Source of the DNA: DAHUYF01 sp035623985
GTDB lineage: Bacteria; Pseudomonadota; Alphaproteobacteria; ATCC43930; CGMCC-115725
NCBI GenBank assembly: GCA_035623985.1
Contig: DASPSJ010000094.1
Coordinates: 1 to 64,000 of the forward strand
Length of the DNA stretch: 64,000 nucleotides
Direction of reading: 5' to 3'
Every line of letters starts with the position of its first letter. The first letter of the stretch is position 1. The notes beneath the pieces were generated by a model. That model had not been told where the DNA came from, ran no database searches, and saw only the letters and a program-made list of their open reading frames with translations. Below, in pieces: positions 35,144 through 44,131 of this stretch. The position numbers were made by a program, and so were the translations under genes.

Positions 35144-35992
35144 TCAGGGATCGCCCGCATCGAGCGCGCGCCGGTAATAGAGGTGGAGCCGGTCGACCGC
35201 CTCGTGCACGTCGCCGTCGATGCTGACGCGCTGCCCCAGGCGGATGCGATAGACGAGCGGCAGCTTGGGCCGCTTGAAAAGCGGCCAGCCCTTGGCGAGA
35301 AAGCGCGAGGCGGTCTCGATGAACACCGGCTGCACGGGCGCTCCGGCGCGGCGGGCGATCAGCGCGAAGCCGCCCTTGAAATCGCCGACGGGGCGGGCGC
35401 TCGATCGCGTGCCTTCGGGGAAGATCAGGAAATGCCGGCCCGCTCGCACCTGTCGCACCGCTTGCTTGACCAGCTTTGCCGGAGAATCGTTGCGGATGAA
35501 GCCCGCCAGCCGCGCGCCGCCGCCGAGGAACGCATTGTCCCAGATCTCCGCCTTTGCCGCGCCCACCGCATGCGGCACGCGCGACAGCACCAGCACCGCG
35601 TCGAGCAGCGAGGGATGATTGGGCGCGATCACCAGCGCCGGCGCCTCGGCGAGCGCGTCGAGCGCGGCGAAATCGCACTCGAGCGCGCCGCCAAGCCGCA
35701 TCGCGCCGACGAAGCCGCGGAAGCCCGCCCATATCATCCATTGCCCCAGCCTCTCGCCGGTCCGGCGCGGCAGCACCCGGTAGAGCGCCGCCGCCGTCAG
35801 GCTCCAGAGCAGGCTGCTGGCGCCGAAGAGCGCGAGCAGGCCATAGAAGACGATGGGGTCGCGGACGCCGCGCCAACGCGCGGACAGTCCGGCGTGCCGC
35901 GGCATCGTTCCGCGGCGGCCGGTCGCGGCGGGCGAGCGGCGGCTTGGCAGGGCCGGCCGCTTTGCCGCGCGATGCGGGAGAAGGCGGTGCAC
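35144..35992 (-). CDS. PlsC-like 1-acyl-glycerol-phosphate-type acyltransferase
   Basis: A protein of up to 282 residues with a membrane segment (about residues 48-75) and the two PlsC signatures NHPSLLDAV (H....D) and FPEGTRS. GTG 35992 sits seven bases from the halogenase-like stop, with GGAG close by; ATG 35905 is an alternative start that removes an arginine/proline-rich extension. It acylates a glycerophosphate-like or sugar acceptor and lies between the glycosyltransferase and halogenase-like genes. Confidence 0.83.
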   Translation of the reverse strand: MHRLLPHRAAKRPALPSRRSPAATGRRGTMPRHAGLSARWRGVRDPIVFYGLLALFGASSLLWSLTAAALYRVLPRRTGERLGQWMIWAGFRGFVGAMRLGGALECDFAALDALAEAPALVIAPNHPSLLDAVLVLSRVPHAVGAAKAEIWDNAFLGGGARLAGFIRNDSPAKLVKQAVRQVRAGRHFLIFPEGTRSSARPVGDFKGGFALIARRAGAPVQPVFIETASRFLAKGWPLFKRPKLPLVYRIRLGQRVSIDGDVHEAVDRLHLYYRRALDAGDP

Positions 35993-35998
35993 GGGCTC

Positions 35999-37333
35999 CT
36001 AGCCCGCGGCCTCGAGCGCGGCGTTCCGCCGCCGCATCCGCCACGACCTGATGCCGGACCTCAGATGGAAGAGGCTCGTCGCGTAATAAAGGAGCTTGAA
36101 GCAGGCAAGCCGCGGCCCGATCGGCGAGCGGCCGAAGATGTCGCCGGCGAGCAGCGACAGCACGGCCTCCTCGATGCGGAAATAATTCCGCGGCGACATG
36201 AAAAGGTTGCGGAACGCCGGCTCGGGAATGCGGTAGATGAACCAGGTGAAGGCCGCGAGCCCGCGGCGCGCCTCGACCTCGTAGCGCTTCAGCACGCGCT
36301 CGGCCGAGCGCGGCGCGTCGAGGCACGCCTCGACCGCGTCGGCGCCGAGAAAGGCCGAGGTCATCGCCAGATAGACCCCGGTGGAGAAGACCGGGTCGAT
36401 GAAGGCGAAGGCATCGCCCACCATGATGAAGCTCCGGCCGGTCATGCGCTCGGCGCTGTAGGAGTAGTTGCCGGTGGCCGTGACGGGGGCGACGAGCCGC
36501 GCGTCCTTGAGGCGATCGGCGATTTCCGGGCAGAGCGCGATCGTGCTCATGAAGAAGTCGGCGACGTCGGTCTTGCGCGACTTGAGATAGGCGGGCGGGC
36601 AGACGGCGCCGATGCTGGTCGTGCCGTCGGCGAGCGGAATGAACCAGAACCAGCCGTGATCGAACCAGAAGATGCTGATATTGCCTTCGGCCTTTCCGGG
36701 CAGGCGCTTTGCGCCGGCGAAGTGTCCGAAGATGGCGGCGCTGCTGTGCCGCCGGTTGCGCCGCTTGATGCCGAGCCTTCCGGCGAGCAGCGTGTCCCGT
36801 CCGGAAGCATCGACCAGGAAATCGGCCCGCCAGCGGCGCGTGCCGCCGTCGCCGTCGCGGGCGGTGACCACGGCGCCGCCTTCGCGCAGGAATTCGACCT
36901 CGCCGACCCGGCACTCCTCGATGACCTCCGCCCCCTTGGCGGCGGCGTTTTTCAGCAGGATGTGATCGAAATCGGCGCGGCGGACCTGATAGGAGTAGGG
37001 GAACGACTTGTCCCAGGCGTGGGCGAAATCGTAGGTGACGTTCCGCTTGTGATAGGGTGAGACGAATTCGACGCCGTATTTGAGCATCGCGATCCGCTCG
37101 ATCTCTTGCTTGACGCCGAGCCGGTCGAAGAGCGGCAGGTTGAGCGGCAGCAGCGACTCGCCGATATGGAAGCGCGGATGCCGGTCCTTTTCGACCAGGA
37201 CCACGCGCCTGCCGCGCGCGGCGAGCAGCGCCGCGATGGTCGAGCCCGCCGGGCCGCCGCCGACGACGAGCACCTCGCATCGCGCCGGTGGCGCTGCCTC
37301 GGCCGATTGTGCATGGACCGCTTGGCTGGCCAA
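35999..37333 (-). CDS. FAD-dependent halogenase-like oxidoreductase
   Basis: An FAD protein with the dinucleotide motif VLVVGGGPAGS near the start, GESLLP, GDAFAFIDPVFSTG and, most telling, WFWFIP (bases ~36645-36662), which matches the WxWxIP signature of flavin-dependent halogenases. A lysine in MLKYGVEF lies where the catalytic lysine of that family is expected. Geranylgeranyl-reductase-like hydroxylation or desaturation is the main alternative. The start is unclear: TTG 37333 avoids overlap with the divergent methyltransferase, while the longest frame opens at 37498. Halogenases accompany the brominated xanthomonadin-type aryl polyenes. Confidence 0.75.
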   Translation of the reverse strand: MASQAVHAQSAEAAPPARCEVLVVGGGPAGSTIAALLAARGRRVVLVEKDRHPRFHIGESLLPLNLPLFDRLGVKQEIERIAMLKYGVEFVSPYHKRNVTYDFAHAWDKSFPYSYQVRRADFDHILLKNAAAKGAEVIEECRVGEVEFLREGGAVVTARDGDGGTRRWRADFLVDASGRDTLLAGRLGIKRRNRRHSSAAIFGHFAGAKRLPGKAEGNISIFWFDHGWFWFIPLADGTTSIGAVCPPAYLKSRKTDVADFFMSTIALCPEIADRLKDARLVAPVTATGNYSYSAERMTGRSFIMVGDAFAFIDPVFSTGVYLAMTSAFLGADAVEACLDAPRSAERVLKRYEVEARRGLAAFTWFIYRIPEPAFRNLFMSPRNYFRIEEAVLSLLAGDIFGRSPIGPRLACFKLLYYATSLFHLRSGIRSWRMRRRNAALEAAG

Positions 37334-37451
37334 CGGCGGCGAACGCCCCTTCTGGACAGGAGTGGACGGGTCGGAAAAGACTACCAGTCCGGATTGCCGA
37401 TATCCAGCCCGCGGCCTAGGAATGCGCCGGGGAACCGAGGGAGTTGCCGCC

Positions 37452-38207
37452 GTGCACGATCCCCAGTCGCAAAGCGGCGCCGAGCCGCATCCGGTCATCG
37501 CCGGCTTCTATGAGCGGCGTTCTGAGCGCCAGCCTTTCGTCCGCAGCCTCTTCAACACGACCGCGGCGCATTACGATTCGATCAACCGGCTGTTCTCGCT
37601 GGGCACCGGCACCCGGTATCGCCGTCGCTGCCTCCTGCGCGCGGGGCTGCGCCCGGGCTTGCGCGTCATCGATGTCGCGGTCGGCACGGGGTTGCTGGCG
37701 GCGGAGGCGATCGCCGTCATCGGCGACGCCAAAGGCGTGATCGGCGTCGATCTCAGCGAGGGCATGCTTGCCGTCGCGCGTCGCAAGCTCGGCATTCCGC
37801 TGGTTCAAGGCGCGGCCGAAAGCCTGCCGCTGGCGGGGGAAACTGCCGATTTCCTGACGATGGGCTATGCGTTGCGCCACGTCTCGGACCTCGTGGTCGC
37901 CTTTCGCGAGTTCCACCGCGTCCTGCGCCGCGGCGGCACCCTCCTGCTGCTGGAGATCGGCAAGCCGACCAGGCCGCTGAGCCGTGCTGTGGTATCGGCT
38001 TATCTCCGCCGCCTGGTGCCCGTCTTGTCCCGCTTGACCACCGGCGACGCTCGTGCCCGCACCTTGATGCGCTATCACTGGGAGACGATCGAGAACTGCG
38101 TGCCCGCGGAGCGCATTCTTCAGGCGATGCGCGATTGCGGCTTCGTCGCGTGCCGCTGCGACGTCGATCTCGACGTCTTCCGCAGCTTCATCGGGCGAAA
38201 GCCGTGA
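37452..38207 (+). CDS. Class I SAM-dependent methyltransferase (UbiE-like)
   Basis: A 251-residue methyltransferase with a SAM-binding motif (VIDVAVGTG near residue 77) and the later GVDLSEGML and LLLLEIGKPTRPLS typical of UbiE/MenG-like enzymes. GTG 37452 is preceded by GAGGGAG at good spacing; ATG 37422 is possible. It is divergent from the halogenase-like gene. Aryl polyene clusters often include a methyltransferase acting on the aromatic head group, a role suggested here by position only. Confidence 0.85.
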   Translation: MHDPQSQSGAEPHPVIAGFYERRSERQPFVRSLFNTTAAHYDSINRLFSLGTGTRYRRRCLLRAGLRPGLRVIDVAVGTGLLAAEAIAVIGDAKGVIGVDLSEGMLAVARRKLGIPLVQGAAESLPLAGETADFLTMGYALRHVSDLVVAFREFHRVLRRGGTLLLLEIGKPTRPLSRAVVSAYLRRLVPVLSRLTTGDARARTLMRYHWETIENCVPAERILQAMRDCGFVACRCDVDLDVFRSFIGRKP

Positions 38208-38335
38208 GCCTGCGCCCGTCCCCGAACAAGCAAGAAAGGTGAAGAGGCCCCGTCGCAAGCCGCTTCACCCTCTGCGTTTCGCCAAGTGCGGCAGGCCGGC
38301 AAAAGCGGCCCCGCAATGCCGAGCTTCTTGCCGCC

Positions 38336-39568
38336 CTAAAAGACGATGCCGGTTTCGGCCAGGAACCGGGCCTGGTTCGTGGCGTTGCCGCTATGGGCGA
38401 AAGCGGCGCCGGGGGCAATGCCGCTCACTCCGACATAGGACGCCTCGGCCCGCACGAAGAAGAGGCTTTGCTGATAGCTCGGCGTCAGCGACAGCGACCA
38501 GGCCGAGCTGCCCGGTCCGAAAAGGAGGTTGGGCGAGCCGTCCGTCCCGTTCCCGGTCGAGCCGACGATCTCGGCCCGGCCGGCGAGGCTGATGGCGTCG
38601 GTAAAAGCGTAGCTCGCGAGCACCGCGCCGCCGTAGCTCTGTGCCTCATGCGTCCAGCCGAGGCCCGGCTCTTTCGGCACGTCGATGAATTGGACATAGG
38701 GCGTGATCGTCCAGGGTGCGGCGCTGTAGGTGTAGATGAGGTTGAACAGCGAGCCGTTGTTCAGCGTCGGCGGCGTCGCGAAGGTCGCCTGGGGCGAGTG
38801 TCCGAAATTGCCGCCGCCGACCGCGGCAAGGGTGTTGCTGGCGTCGATCGTCCAGGCGGCGGACCCGGTGAGCCAATTGTAGTTGCCGGAATAGTACCCG
38901 TCGTTGAGGGAGACGGAGAAGGCGAGCGGCCCGACCGTATAGTTGGCCTGCACGCCGTCGCTCACCGCCGGCTCCTGCGCCCACAAGAGCCCGCGCTCGA
39001 TGTTCATGTTCTCGAAGGTGAAGGTGTATTCCGCGCCGATCAGCGTCGGCAGCTTGCCGGCCTGAACCGAGAAGGTGTCGGTCGGCGCCAGCTTCAGATA
39101 ACCCTCGGGCAACGGCCCGAACAGCAGGCTGTTGGTTCTGCCGGCCGTGACATAGGGCGTGCCGAGCACCGGGATCGAGTAGATGCCGCCCTGGGCATAG
39201 AACTGCACGAGGCCGGCCGTGTTCTGGACGACGACCTGGCCGTTGCTGATGTCGAAACGGTCGGTCTTGTCGGCGGCCGTCGGATTGGTCTGCGCCATGC
39301 CGAGCCCGCTGACGGCGCCGGTCACGTAGACCGGGCCGAGCGGTCCTGCGTCGAATTTGAGCGGGTTGGGATTGGCGGCAAGCGGCCCCGTCATCGACGG
39401 GCTCGCCACCGCGTTCGATGTCGGCGCGGCGGCGGCCTCCGGCGCGGCGGGAGTCTCCGGCGCGGCCGGAGTGGTCTCATCGGCGCGCGCCGGCAGGCTC
39501 GCCGCCGCGGCAACGCCCAAGGCCAAAAGCGTCACGCGCGAGGCGTAACCGAAGGTACGGCGGGACAT
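38336..39568 (-). CDS. Outer-membrane beta-barrel porin-like protein
   Basis: A 410-residue protein with a signal peptide (residues ~9-30, cut near ARA), an alanine/proline-rich linker to about residue 60, then alternating hydrophobic beta strands and a C-terminal phenylalanine (ETGIVF), the outer-membrane assembly signal. It resembles BBP2-type barrels without conserved enzyme residues. ATG 39568 follows GAGGTGAAGAGG. It is divergent from the urea transport operon, so a role in letting urea or another nitrogen source cross the outer membrane is possible but not shown. Confidence 0.82.
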   Translation of the reverse strand: MSRRTFGYASRVTLLALGVAAAASLPARADETTPAAPETPAAPEAAAAPTSNAVASPSMTGPLAANPNPLKFDAGPLGPVYVTGAVSGLGMAQTNPTAADKTDRFDISNGQVVVQNTAGLVQFYAQGGIYSIPVLGTPYVTAGRTNSLLFGPLPEGYLKLAPTDTFSVQAGKLPTLIGAEYTFTFENMNIERGLLWAQEPAVSDGVQANYTVGPLAFSVSLNDGYYSGNYNWLTGSAAWTIDASNTLAAVGGGNFGHSPQATFATPPTLNNGSLFNLIYTYSAAPWTITPYVQFIDVPKEPGLGWTHEAQSYGGAVLASYAFTDAISLAGRAEIVGSTGNGTDGSPNLLFGPGSSAWSLSLTPSYQQSLFFVRAEASYVGVSGIAPGAAFAHSGNATNQARFLAETGIVF

Positions 39569-40005
39569 CCTCTTCACCTCTTTGCCTCGTTGATGGCTGT
39601 TGGTCGCCTGGTTGGCTCGTGCAGGCCATAAGATGAAAATATCGCTCATTTAAATGAAAAACTCATAAATGGAATAGCGCATCCCGCGCCGCAGAATGCA
39701 AGCGATATGCCAGAGGCCGAACCCGATTTTTTGGCTTCGATGTGACGGGGACGATGAATTATCTGATTACTAATTGTGCTCTATGCATTTAAATTGATCA
39801 AATCTCTAGAAAGATTATTTATTGAGCATATCTGAGCAAAAAAACGTCAACTTGGTTCGTTTTTGTCGCCCGCGCTTGCGCTTGGACTTTGGCGGCGATG
39901 GCGAAGCCGTTGAATCCCAATCCGACTGGCCTTTGGCCCGTTTCTTGCCATCACGCATACAGGGGGCATGGCCGGTGTCATGCCGAGAGGAGAAGGGAAG
40001 GCGTT
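39569..40005. promoter_or_regulatory. AT-rich divergent control region between porin and urtA
   Basis: About 437 bases without a gene. The part from ~39635 to 39850 is strikingly AT-rich for this window and contains two similar boxes, CATTTAAATG (39647-39656, a perfect palindrome) and CATTTAAATT (39786-39795). The sigma-54 promoter sits at its urtA-proximal end. Such AT-rich stretches commonly bind activators or nucleoid proteins such as IHF, which sigma-54 promoters often require; that reading is inference. Confidence 0.6.
39934..39949 (+). promoter_or_regulatory. Sigma-54 (RpoN) -24/-12 promoter for urtA
   Basis: TGGCCCGTTTCTTGCC matches the sigma-54 consensus TGGCACG-N4-TTGCW with the invariant GG and GC at correct spacing; only the A of CAC and the last position differ. 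Transcription would start near 39960, giving a leader of about 45 bases before urtA. It implies control by an NtrC-type activator under nitrogen limitation, fitting urea uptake and urease. Confidence 0.75.
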
Positions 40006-41295
40006 ATGGCATCTGGGACCTTTATTAAGGTGCTGGCATTTGCCGGCGCAGTCGCGGCGTCGGCGGCGCTGGCGCCGGCGCAGGCGCAGGACACGATCAA
40101 GGTGGGGGTGCTGCATTCGCTGTCCGGGACGATGGCGATCAGCGAGACCACGCTCAAGGACACCGTGCTGATGATGGTGGATGACCTCAACCAGCATGGC
40201 GGCCTCTTGGGCAAGAAGGTCGAGGCCGTCGTGGTCGATCCCGCCTCCAACTGGCCGCTCTTCGCCGAGAAGGCGCGCGAGCTGCTGCAGAAGGACAAGG
40301 TCGCGGTGGTGTTCGGCTGCTGGACCTCGGTGTCGCGCAAATCGGTGCTGCCGGTCTTCGAGGAGCTGAACGGCCTGCTGTTCTATCCCGTGCAGTATGA
40401 GGGCGAGGAAAGCTCGAACAACGTCTTCTATACCGGCGCCGCGCCCAATCAGCAGGCGGTCCCGGCGGTCGAGTATCTCATGAGCAAGGAAGGCGGCGAG
40501 GCGAAGCGCTGGGTGCTCGAGGGCACCGACTACGTCTATCCGCGCACCACCAACAAGATTCTCGAGGCCTTCTTGAAGTCCAAGGGCGTCGCCGCCGAGG
40601 ACATCAAGATCAACTACACCCCCTTCGGCTTCTCCGACTGGCAGACCGAGGTGGCGGCAATCAAGAGCTTCGCCGCGGCGGGCAAGAAGACGGCGGTGGT
40701 CTCGACCATCAACGGCGACGCCAACGTGCCCTTCTACAAGGAGCTGGCCAATCAGGGCATCAAGGCCTCCGACATCCCGGTGGTCGCCTTCTCCGTCGGC
40801 GAGGAGGAGCTTTCCGGCATCGACACCAAGAACCTGGTCGGCCATCTCGCCGCCTGGAACTACTTCGAGTCCGTGAAGAACCCGACCAACGAGGCCTTCA
40901 TCAAGCAGTGGCACGCCTTCATCAAGAACGACAAGCGCGTCACCAACGACCCGATGGAAGCCCACTATATCGGCTTCAAGATGTGGACGCAGGCGGTGGA
41001 GCAGGCCGGCACCACCGACGTCAACGCCGTTCGCCAGGCGATGTACGGCCAGAAAGTGAAGGCGCCGTCGGGCTTCGTCGAGGTGATGAACACCAACCAT
41101 CACCTGTCGAAGCCGGTGATGATCGGCGAGATCCAGCCGAACGGCCAGTTCGAGATCGTGTCGGAGACCAAGACCACGATCAAGGCCGACGCCTGGAGTC
41201 CGTACCTGCCCGAGGACAAGGGCAAGGTCGCCGATTGGACCTTCCCCTGGGTTTGCGGGAATTGTACCGAGCCCAAGTACAAAGCGCTTCCGTGA
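40006..41295 (+). CDS. urtA: Urea ABC transporter, substrate-binding protein
   Basis: A 429-residue periplasmic protein with a signal peptide cut near APAQAQ. It has the long UrtA-type sequence (IKVGVLHSLSGTMAISE, VVFGCWTSVSRKSVLPVFE, LFYPVQYEGEE), which separates urea-binding members from amino-acid-binding ones. ATG 40006 is preceded by GAGAGGAGAAGG. It heads the complete urtABCDE set, followed directly by urease genes, and lies behind the sigma-54 promoter. Confidence 0.95.
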   Translation: MASGTFIKVLAFAGAVAASAALAPAQAQDTIKVGVLHSLSGTMAISETTLKDTVLMMVDDLNQHGGLLGKKVEAVVVDPASNWPLFAEKARELLQKDKVAVVFGCWTSVSRKSVLPVFEELNGLLFYPVQYEGEESSNNVFYTGAAPNQQAVPAVEYLMSKEGGEAKRWVLEGTDYVYPRTTNKILEAFLKSKGVAAEDIKINYTPFGFSDWQTEVAAIKSFAAAGKKTAVVSTINGDANVPFYKELANQGIKASDIPVVAFSVGEEELSGIDTKNLVGHLAAWNYFESVKNPTNEAFIKQWHAFIKNDKRVTNDPMEAHYIGFKMWTQAVEQAGTTDVNAVRQAMYGQKVKAPSGFVEVMNTNHHLSKPVMIGEIQPNGQFEIVSETKTTIKADAWSPYLPEDKGKVADWTFPWVCGNCTEPKYKALP

Positions 41296-41372
41296 CCCGA
41301 GGGTGAAGACGGCCGGGCGCGGCCACCCCGATCGCCGCGCCCGGCCGACCAATCTCCGGGGTATTGGTTTCA

Positions 41373-42995
41373 ATGATGCGTCTCATGCTTTTCGTCCTGT
41401 CGGCGCTCCTGGCGCTGGCGCCGCTGCCGGGCGTGGCGCGCGCCGCCGAGGACGCCGATCTCAAGACGCTCGTCGATCAGCTCGCCTCCGACGATTTCGA
41501 CAGCAAGATCGCCTCGATCCGCGCGCTGGGCGCGCTCGGCGACGGTCGCGCCATCCCCGTGCTCAAGGCGCTCGAGGACGGCGCGCTTTACACCACCGCC
41601 GATCACAAGCTCGTCGTCGCCGAGCCGGCGGACGACAAGTTCAAGCTTTATGATCCCGTCGACCACGCCGGTCTCGGCGAGGCGACGGAGGACGCCATCG
41701 AGAAGGTGCGCGTCAACAACCGCATGCGCGGCGAGATCGACGCGGCGCTGGGCAGCCTGACGCTCTTCAGCAGCAGCGCCTCGGACCGCCTGGCCGCGGC
41801 GCAGGAGGCGCTGCGGCATCCGCTGGCCGAGCGCGCCGAGGGGCTGCAGAAAGCCTATGCCGCCGAGCGCGACTCGCAGGTCAAGCCGGCGCTGGCGCTG
41901 GCGCTCGCCGCCGCGCGGCTGCGCAGCGGCGACAAGGAGCAGAGGCTTGCCGCGATCGGCCTGCTGGGCTCCTCGACCGACCCGCAGGTCCGCGGCCTGC
42001 TCCTCGACCTGCGCGGCGCCACCGACGATCCCGACATCAAGCGCGCCATCGACGCCGCGCTGGGCTCGATCGATTTCCGGCTGAGGCTCATCGGCATCGC
42101 CGTCACGCTCTTCGAGGGGCTGAGCCTCGGCAGCATCCTGCTGCTCGCCGCCATCGGCCTTGCCATCACCTTCGGCGTCATGGGCGTCATCAACATGGCG
42201 CATGGCGAGATGATCATGCTCGGCGCCTATACCACCTTCGTCGTGCAGCAGCTCTTCCGCGCCTTCCTGCCGCCGCAATGGATCGACGCCTATCTCGTCG
42301 CCGCCGTGCCCGCCGCCTTTCTCGTCACCGGCGCGGTCGGCGTGGCGCTCGAGCGCGGCATCATCCGCTTTCTCTACGGCCGCTCGCTCGAGACGCTGCT
42401 CGCCACCTGGGGCGTGAGCCTGGTGCTCCAGCAGCTCGTGCGCACCGTCTTCGGCGCCCCCAATAAGGAGGTGTCGAACCCGTCCTGGATGACCGGCGGC
42501 TTCGAGCTCGTCGGCGGCGTCACCATCACCTGGAACCGCATCGTCATCCTGGTCTTCTGCTTCATCGTGCTCGGCGTCCTCGCCTTGGTGCTGCGCCGCA
42601 CCACGCTCGGTCTGCACATGCGCGCGGTGACGCAGAACCGCGAGATGTCGGCGGCGATGGGCATCCGCACCGCCATGGTCGACGCCCTCACCTTCGGCTT
42701 GGGATCCGGCATCGCCGGCATGGCCGGCGTGGCGCTGTCGCAGATCGGCAATGTCAGCCCCAATCTCGGCACCATCTACATCGTCGACAGCTTCATGGTG
42801 GTGGTGTTCGGCGGCGTCGGCTCGCTGTTCGGCACGCTGGCCGGGGCCATGACGCTGGGCATCGTCAACAAGCTGCTGGAGCCGATCTCCGGCGCGGTGC
42901 TCGGCAAGGTCGTGGTGCTGGTGGCGATCATCCTCTTCATTCAGAAGCGGCCGCGCGGCTTGTTCGCGCTCAAGGGCCGGGCGGCGGAGAGCTGA
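41373..42995 (+). CDS. urtB: Urea ABC transporter, permease UrtB
   Basis: A 540-residue permease. After a signal sequence there is a ~220-residue extracytoplasmic helical-repeat region (ASDDFDSKIASIRALGALGD) that is characteristic of UrtB and absent from LivH. The membrane part (residues ~245-540) follows the LivH pattern, including GVMGVINMAHGEMIMLGAY. It pairs with UrtC to form the channel. Start ATG 41373; a TTG at 41364 is less likely. Confidence 0.95.
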   Translation: MMRLMLFVLSALLALAPLPGVARAAEDADLKTLVDQLASDDFDSKIASIRALGALGDGRAIPVLKALEDGALYTTADHKLVVAEPADDKFKLYDPVDHAGLGEATEDAIEKVRVNNRMRGEIDAALGSLTLFSSSASDRLAAAQEALRHPLAERAEGLQKAYAAERDSQVKPALALALAAARLRSGDKEQRLAAIGLLGSSTDPQVRGLLLDLRGATDDPDIKRAIDAALGSIDFRLRLIGIAVTLFEGLSLGSILLLAAIGLAITFGVMGVINMAHGEMIMLGAYTTFVVQQLFRAFLPPQWIDAYLVAAVPAAFLVTGAVGVALERGIIRFLYGRSLETLLATWGVSLVLQQLVRTVFGAPNKEVSNPSWMTGGFELVGGVTITWNRIVILVFCFIVLGVLALVLRRTTLGLHMRAVTQNREMSAAMGIRTAMVDALTFGLGSGIAGMAGVALSQIGNVSPNLGTIYIVDSFMVVVFGGVGSLFGTLAGAMTLGIVNKLLEPISGAVLGKVVVLVAIILFIQKRPRGLFALKGRAAES

Positions 42996-42997
42996 GG

Positions 42998-44131
42998 ATG
43001 CGCCGCCGCACCGAGGGTCTCTTCACGCCGCGCGGCTGGGCGGGCTTTCTCGCCCTCGGCGCCATCCTGATCGTCGCCGTGCCGCTGCTCAACGCGCTGC
43101 CCGCCGGCGCCGCGCTGCAGCTCCCGGACTATCTGGTGCCGCTGCTCGGCAAATACGCCTGCTACGCGCTGCTGGCGCTCGCCCTCGACCTGGTCTGGGG
43201 CTATGCCGGCATCCTCAGCCTCGGCCACGGCGCCTTCTTCGCGCTCGGCGGCTATGCCATGGGCATGTATCTCATGCGCCAGATCGGCACGCGCGGCGTC
43301 TATCGCGATCCGATCCTGCCGGATTTCATGGTGTTCCTGAATTGGAAGTATCTGCCCTGGTACTGGTACGGCTTCGACCATTTCGCCTTTGCCGTGGCGA
43401 TGGTGGTGCTGGTGCCGGGGGTCTTGGCCTTCGTCTTCGGCTGGTTCGCCTTCCGCTCGCGCGTCACCGGCGTCTATCTCTCGATCATCACCCAGGCGCT
43501 GACCTATGCGCTGTGGCTCGCCTTCTTCCGCAACGACATGGGTTTCGGCGGCAATAACGGCCTCACCGACTTCAAGGATCTGCTCGGCTTCGACCTGCAT
43601 GCGGCCTCGACCCGGCGCGGGCTCTACATCGCCTCGGTGGTCGCGCTGGGCTTGGGCTATCTCGCCTGCCGCTTCATCACCCGCTCGAAGCTCGGCCGGC
43701 TGCTGCTGGCGCTGCGCGACGCCGAGAGCCGGGTGCGCTTCCTCGGATATTCCGTCGATCACGCCAAGCTCTTCACCTTCACCGTCTCCGCCGTGCTGGC
43801 GGGCGTCGCCGGCGCGCTCTATGTGCCGCAGGTCGGCATCATCAACCCCAGCGAGTTCTCGCCCGGCAACTCGATCGAGATCGCCATCTGGGTCGCCGTC
43901 GGCGGCCGCGGCACGCTGGTCGGCGCGGTGATCGGCGCGGTGGTGGTCAACTTCGCCAAGACCTGGCTCACCGGCTCGATGCCCGAGGCCTGGCTCTTCG
44001 TGCTCGGCGCTCTGTTCATCCTGGTGACGCTCGCCTTTCCGCGCGGCATTCTCGGGCTTTGGGGCCAGCTCGGCTTCAAGCCGCCGCGGCCGCCGGCGGC
44101 GGCGGTGCCGGGCGAGGAGGGCGCGCCATGA
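42998..44131 (+). CDS. urtC: Urea ABC transporter, permease UrtC
   Basis: A 377-residue LivM-type permease with about ten hydrophobic segments and the conserved YAGILSLGHGAFFALGGYAM. The UrtC-type insertion between early helices (DFMVFLNWKYLPWYWYGFDH) is present. It starts two bases after urtB and its stop overlaps urtD (ATGA). Confidence 0.95.
   Translation: MRRRTEGLFTPRGWAGFLALGAILIVAVPLLNALPAGAALQLPDYLVPLLGKYACYALLALALDLVWGYAGILSLGHGAFFALGGYAMGMYLMRQIGTRGVYRDPILPDFMVFLNWKYLPWYWYGFDHFAFAVAMVVLVPGVLAFVFGWFAFRSRVTGVYLSIITQALTYALWLAFFRNDMGFGGNNGLTDFKDLLGFDLHAASTRRGLYIASVVALGLGYLACRFITRSKLGRLLLALRDAESRVRFLGYSVDHAKLFTFTVSAVLAGVAGALYVPQVGIINPSEFSPGNSIEIAIWVAVGGRGTLVGAVIGAVVVNFAKTWLTGSMPEAWLFVLGALFILVTLAFPRGILGLWGQLGFKPPRPPAAAVPGEEGAP

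Noticed and set aside
34110..37280. Open frame of 1056 codons on the minus strand
   Set aside because: It is an arginine/alanine/proline-rich shadow frame of the glycosyltransferase, acyltransferase and halogenase-like genes, which show clear family motifs in their own frames.
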